Below, one piece after another: positions 60,901-64,000 of a DNA stretch of 64,000 nt. Position 1 is the first letter of the stretch; each line of letters starts with the position of its first letter. The notes beneath the pieces are model-generated. The model was not told the DNA's origin. It was given only the letters and a program-made list of their open reading frames with translations, and searched no databases. The stretch is from NCBI RefSeq assembly GCF_964340395.1, contig NC_135563.1:9948575-10012574 (forward strand), in the 5' to 3' direction. This stretch comes from Glandiceps talaboti. Taxonomy: Eukaryota > Hemichordata > Enteropneusta > Spengelidae. The translations under genes were made by a program, and so were the position numbers.

Positions 60901-63156
60901 TTTCCTGCAAGTTTGCTAGACCCCCAAGTCGTTTCTAAACTCTTCAATACTTATCAGAAGTAATGTAAAGTTTATTGAAATGTATTGAGATAACTTTCAC
61001 CATTTTTTTCCCAGGCGTTGCAAGAGAACGAGATGAATTGATAGCAATGATGGATGTAAAGGAAAGACTGCAATATGAAAAACAGAAATCAACATCTTCT
61101 GATAACTATATGGTCAACAGCGTTGCCGAGGTATGTCATAGTAGTAGATACAACTTTATATCATTATTACATATGTACCAGAGATAACTGTACTTGCACC
61201 GTTGTACGCACATACTGTATTAGCATCACAGTGCAACACCGGAAAATTATTGCCTGTCTGCAAATGATATACAAATGATATGCAAATGAGGATGCAATCA
61301 TTTGTTGTACATGAAAGCATGGAATAACACAGTATCATATGTATGGAAATTTGCATGTTTTGGATAAACAGATTTGATAATAACAGGACCCCATTCTGCG
61401 TTATTCCAGTGTGGGTGCTATGGGTTACATGTATATACACTTGTGCTTGCAGTGTCTTCTGCTGCACTTTCAAGAGCGTCGCGAGTGAAAGTACTGCCGC
61501 AGAGAACACTCCAAAAAGTCATCATTAATGTATTGAGTGGAAAAGTAATTTTGCTTCCACATCTGTCGTTAGTTGATAGCTAGATAGGTCAGTGGTTTAC
61601 CTAGATAGGTCAGTGGTTTACCTGCACATGTATATGTATATAAATCACACATCTATCATTAATTGATAGCTAGATACAGTCGGTGGTTTACCTGTACATG
61701 TATATAAATCACACATCTGTCATTAGTTGATGGCTAGATACAGTCGGTGGTTTACCTGTACATGTACTATGAGATTGCCAGATTGAATCAAATAGCCCAC
61801 AGTCCTATATTCTGTGTATCATATTTCAACAACACTGAGTATCCTCCTGTAAATAAACCTTGCGGCGTAAATATATTAGAATTAGGTTTGTTTGAGATTC
61901 TCTCTTCTGTCTGGTATTTTGTGTGAATGATAATTATGAGAACATAACAATTACCAGAGTCCCTCAAGTATGTTTTACTTACTATTGATAAAGTTTATCA
62001 TGCACGGTTTTGTGTCTCCCATATACATTGCATATGCCCCCTACAGCTGAAGTGCTTATACAATACTATGTTGTTCGTTTGAAATTCTGTATTTTGTCTG
62101 AAATGTGTTTTGTGTTTACAACAAAATTACCTTTATTAACTTTTAGAGTAGTTATTTTTTGTGCGTGGGTGATACATTGAAGGGAAATTTCTTTTAGCCT
62201 TGAGATTTTTTTCTCTTCTCTAGAAATATGAGCTGCTATATATCTTCTTTTTTCTACAAATTAAATTGCATGTAGATATGTACATATGTGTAATATTTGA
62301 TCCGAAAAGCAGCTTACATTGTGTAGTTTTGAGGAAATTTGATATCATTTGCATATTGTTGATTTACATACATGTTCATTTGCATAATTTTAATGTAAAT
62401 TATAGTCATCATTTGTAACATATGCAAACCGTGCCATATTGTTTGCTAAGTGCACAGGCCGTGTGGGGAGAATACTTGCCAGGTAACCCACCTAGCCTAA
62501 TACAGAGGCTGTGTAATAAAGCTGACATTATGTCTTGTCTCTCAATTTGATTAAAATCTGATGTATTGTACACTTTGTGATTTCTTTTTAGCTTATACAT
62601 TTACTGTTGTTTGTTCTTTTGTGAGCGCTCATTATATCTGACACGACGCCATAGGCATTCCCGTACCAAATCTCATACTTACAAGTAGCCAATCAGAATC
62701 TGTCTTACAATATATACACTCAACGTTCAAAATAGAAAGAAAGAGAACCACCAAACAATAATGATAACATCGTTGTCTGCGCTCTGTGCTCATGCTCTTT
62801 TCAAACAGAGTGCTCTGAAGTACTGTACCCATATGTTTCGACGCATTACATGTTCTCATTCGTTAAATGAATTCACTCAGTGATGAGATTTGGTACGGGA
62901 ATGCCTATGGTGTGGTGTCAGATTAAGTAACGAGTGCTAAAAAAGGACAAACGACAGTAAACGTAACAGCCAAAATGAAATTGTGAAGTGTACACTACAT
63001 CAGATTTTAATCAGATTGCTTGTCTCTTAATACTATAACTTTCAGCAGCTATCAGTACTTGGTGCATGTCATTGTCGGGTTACAAGTCCAGAACCATGTA
63101 GCTGTGCCAGAGCTGCTGCAAATCTTAAAAGGGAAAATAGCAGACTCCATGATAAG
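48323..63156 (+). CDS. CCDC125: Coiled-coil domain-containing protein 125 (CCDC125), first 8 exons, C-terminus beyond window
   Basis: Exons: 48323-48761, 53201-53283, 53559-53645, 58120-58191, 58410-58495, 59250-59332, 61015-61130, 63046-63156. All junctions are in frame, giving 359 residues so far. Residues 34-48 (GDLGLGYGLRPGGIP) match the N-terminal motif I recall in vertebrate CCDC125. Residues 110-140 are conserved-looking but of unknown role. Residues 147-320 are predicted coiled coil: EVEILRNELEAFQRQL, then heptad-rich exons 4-7. Exon 8 holds LSVLGACHCR and PCSCARAAANLKRE, the cysteine cluster typical of this protein. Human CCDC125 has 511 residues, so roughly 150 are missing to the right. 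It has been linked to control of cell motility, and no enzymatic domain is present. The exon 8 acceptor could be 63045 or 63048 (one glutamine difference); its donor GTTGGT is weak. Exon 5 has decoy duplicate acceptors upstream. Confidence 0.9.
48978..49080. repeat. Compound C-run / (CT)n / (CA)n / (TA)n
   Basis: Four simple tracts follow each other over about 100 bases. Confidence 0.9.
49422..49482. repeat. Tandem duplication, 28-base unit x2
   Basis: TTTATGATTTAAATATAAAG plus CATTGTTA occurs twice in succession without visible differences. Confidence 0.85.
50395..50582. mobile_element. Foldback element
   Basis: GGGATGAGGCATCATGGGAA and AATAAACA pair with TGTTTATTTCCCATAATGCC plus TCACTCC, with weaker pairing inward (GGAGCTTCA against GTAAGCTTCTG). 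Confidence 0.7.
50787..51158. mobile_element. TTAA-flanked palindromic MITE, copy 4
   Basis: Ends TTAAAGTGGCCATATGGATG and CATCCATATGGCCACTTTA. Inner arms include TTCTATTATGGCGTTCTACT and AAGTAGGAAGCCATGATAAA. Slightly longer than the others owing to small insertions near 50920-51010. Confidence 0.9.
51565..51730. repeat. Dispersed repeat (CGTAAACCACA family), copy 2
   Basis: CGTAAACCACAGCCTCTTTT, GCACCGTCCAAGATGCACC and CTGGTTTGCGAGGGTGTTTT match 7797-7890. The AGCAGAAATAC..TCTG..TTGCGAG piece is present twice. Confidence 0.6.
52050..52298. repeat. TTATATAGCGCC-type repeat and (CAA)n tail
   Basis: TTTATATAGCGCCTAGTATC and GCTCACTGAGGCTTTACAAT resemble a 3' module common in repeats of marine invertebrates and fish. 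A (CAA)17 array lies at 52248-52298. The orientation of the parent element is uncertain. Confidence 0.5.
52735..52940. repeat. (CTGTA/CTGTG)n pentanucleotide array
   Basis: About 40 units of CTGTA, CTGTG and TTGTG alternate irregularly. All six frames are open as a consequence. Confidence 0.95.
53372..53430. repeat. (CA)n microsatellite
   Basis: About 29 uninterrupted CA units between CCDC125 exons 2 and 3. Confidence 0.95.
53699..53816. mobile_element. Small foldback element
   Basis: GTAGACTGAAAAAACGATTC, ATTGTTGTGG and TATCACTTA pair with the reverse complement of CACAAGTGATTG-type sequence, GACAACAAT and ATTTCAGTCTAC on the right. Confidence 0.6.
53930..53998. repeat. Hairpin, about 27-base arms
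   Basis: GTCAGTGCAATAAGGTCATA and TCTGC pair with GCAGATACGACCTTTCTGCA and CTGATG around a 20-base loop. Confidence 0.8.
54550..54890. repeat. Interspersed repeat, second copy of the 28445 family
   Basis: CCCCACTATGGAGAAATCAT, CCATCCTTGCCACCCAGGCT, CCAGGTTTCTGCCA and ATATAAACATGTCAGAGTAT correspond to 28590-28870. It also ends in ATGCAAAT-like AT-rich sequence. Confidence 0.65.
56139..56545. mobile_element. Foldback element with about 75-base terminal arms
   Basis: TAATTCTCGCTATCTGCAAT, ACAATTCTA and GGAGTCAAATGGAACG pair with CGTTCCATTTGACTCC, TAGAATTGT and ATTGCAGGTAGCGAGAATT. Internally GTCGACACCTACACTTCTGG pairs with CCGGAAGTGTAGTTGTCGAC, and GAATGTTTCTT with AAGAAACATTC. Confidence 0.85.
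57706..57937. repeat. (TG)n microsatellite, two blocks
   Basis: TG blocks at 57772-57832 and 57882-57925, separated by TATG units and preceded by a G-run. Confidence 0.95.
58230..58409 (+). repeat. Tandem partial copies of the CCDC125 exon 5 acceptor
   Basis: The phrase TTTGTATAGGATGTCAACTC followed by TCT(A/T)(T/C)AGTTTGA occurs three times before the true acceptor at 58405-58409 (TTTGCATAGG). Each copy repeats the last intron bases and the first 24 or so bases of exon 5. Read in exon frame, two copies hit TAG (CTATAG instead of CTACAG) and the third hits TGA. Confidence 0.9.
58552..58745. mobile_element. Foldback element
   Basis: GACACAGACCAAAACTATTG and TTTG pair with CAAACAACAATAGTTTTTAG and TCTGTGTC about 150 bases on, in the intron after exon 5. 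Confidence 0.65.
58803..58998 (+). repeat. Minisatellite, about 65-base unit, forward orientation
   Basis: About 2.5 units of TACAGGTAAACCAAC..CTGTATCTAGCTATC..AACTAATGACAGATGTGTGA. The reverse complement of the same unit is repeated at 61558-61763. Confidence 0.8.
59119..59141. repeat. Poly-C run
   Basis: An uninterrupted C-run of over 20 bases in CCDC125 intron 5. Confidence 0.95.
60390..60800. repeat. Interspersed repeat, uninterrupted copy (empty site)
   Basis: Colinear with 27090-27905 but without the AGGCCT element: the target reads CTCATTCCTGCTTACCACAAGC. It has an extra 45 bases near 60580-60630 absent from the other copy. Confidence 0.85.
60843..60872. repeat. Poly-C / (CA)n run
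   Basis: About 18 C bases followed by CA units. Confidence 0.9.
61558..61763 (-). repeat. Minisatellite, about 65-base unit, reverse orientation
   Basis: Three units of CACACATCTGTCATTAGTTG, ATGGCTAGATACAGTCGGTG, GTTTACCTGTACATG, plus a 24-base local duplication (CTAGATAGGTCAGTGGTTTA). It is the reverse complement of the 58803-58998 units. Confidence 0.85.
62543..63018. mobile_element. Foldback MITE with CAATCTGATTAAAATC ends, copy 2
   Basis: Left end CAATTTGATTAAAATCTGAT and right end ATCAGATTTTAATCAGATTG match copy 1 at 34959. Internal arms differ from copy 1: GCCATAGGCATTCCCGTACC pairs with GGTACGGGAATGCCTATGG, and AAATCTCAT with ATGAGATTT. The right end stops 27 bases before the acceptor of CCDC125 exon 8. 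Confidence 0.88.
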
Positions 63157-63786
63157 GTTGGTGTTATCCCAATAATTCTGTTTTTACACTAGACTATAGA
63201 GATATCTATTTAGTAATTAAAGGCCTTCTTTGGGTTTCAAAACTGGTTGTTGGACTGGGCGATAGAAATGGTTGGTCCAGAACAAAGGAATGATCCTGTG
63301 TTACCAATAGTGAGCAAACACTAATACGGTGACCTGGGATTCAAACAGCCCTTTAACCTGGTATAAATGAACCAGATTTGATCCGAATTTGTCTCCTGTA
63401 GGTACTCTTATGTACCATTATGAAGAGTGCCACAGCATACTAATATTTGGACTATTCCATTTTTACACGGGGATAGTTACCACTTGGTTATGCAAATTAT
63501 GCAACTTACCTTGCACAGATCTTGCCCAAACACTAATCACTTCTAGCCATTACCCCAAAGAATATGTGTGTACATATATTAAAATTTGTTTGATTTGGTG
63601 AGCAAGCCGTTTTTGAGAAAATGATGACACAGATAGACAGACCAACAGACAGACAGACACACACTACCAGACAACATTTAAAACAAAAACCTCCTCCTTA
63701 TGAGAAGTAATGCTCAAAGAATTAAAAACAAAGTAAAAAAATGAACCTCATAATTGTCAAGAAAATGAAAAATCACCTTCATGCAG

Positions 63787-63810
63787 CAAAAAAAAAAAAA
63801 AAAAAAAAAT
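63787..63810. repeat. Poly-A run
   Basis: More than 20 A bases, directly before the last AGGCCT-family copy. Confidence 0.9.
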
Positions 63811-63822
63811 TCTACCTTAATT

Positions 63823-64000
63823 AGGCGTAAAAAAAAATTGTGTGGTTCCGATTACATTCAATTTTAAAATAGGTGGGGTAGGTAGATTGTCTATTTTATT
63901 TTATTATATATTTTTTTTCATGTGTGAGTGTCTAGTTCAGGTTTTCCATTGTTTTCCAAATGGTCTCTGTGTTGTTTATTTCTTCCTATCAGATGTACAG
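63823..64000. mobile_element. AGGCCT-ended MITE, copy 4 (cut by window end)
   Basis: Starts TAGGCGTAAAAAAAAATTGT and continues GGTTCCGATTACATTCAA, AAATAGGTGGGGTAGGTAGA and TTTCCATTGTTTTCCAAATG, colinear with copy 2 (29574). Confidence 0.8.

Overview
The window is nuclear DNA of an animal. It is AT-rich and has long spliceosomal introns with GT..AG borders, abundant microsatellites, tRNA-derived SINEs, foldback DNA elements and decayed LINE 3' ends. Four protein-coding genes can be reconstructed by joining exons in phase; no prokaryotic, organellar or viral gene organisation is visible. The repeat style (TTAA- and TA-flanked foldback elements, ATGCAATAAAGATTGATTGA-type LINE tails, TTATATAGCGCC-type repeats) suggests a marine invertebrate, deuterostome or lophotrochozoan. 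I cannot name the species.

Layout, left to right. (1) 1342-22116, minus strand: 5' part of a GOST-type (Lung 7-TM receptor family) membrane protein gene. Four exons carry a signal peptide, a lumenal domain and the first two membrane helices; the rest lies beyond the left edge. (2) About 22440-43233, plus strand: complete NOC3L, a nucleolar ribosome-biogenesis factor, with one untranslated and 16 coding exons giving 834 residues. (3) 45635-47665, minus strand: complete MRPL43 in three exons, 174 residues. (4) 48323 to beyond the right edge, plus strand: the first eight exons (359 residues) of CCDC125.

The genes form two head-to-head pairs, GOST/NOC3L around 22.1-22.5 kb and MRPL43/CCDC125 around 47.7-48.3 kb. 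NOC3L and MRPL43 end tail to tail across a 2.4 kb spacer filled with repeats. Two of the genes serve ribosome production, one cytosolic and one mitochondrial, but nothing in the sequence shows co-regulation beyond shared promoter intervals.

Most of the remaining sequence is intronic and made of mobile-element remnants. Several families recur in the window: a TTAA-flanked palindromic element (4 copies), an AGGCCT-ended element (at least 4 copies), a CAATCTGATTAAAATC-ended element (2 copies), a GGGACGATTGCACAATG-ended element (2-3 copies), three types of tRNA-related SINE and two LINE 3' remnants. One AGGCCT element sits inside an older repeat whose uninterrupted relative is also in the window, giving a natural empty/filled site pair. 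I found no exotic new system. The most distinctive points are that natural transposition experiment, a tandem duplication of a CCDC125 splice acceptor, a short GOST exon recovered by splice phase, and a basic C-terminal tail on NOC3L.
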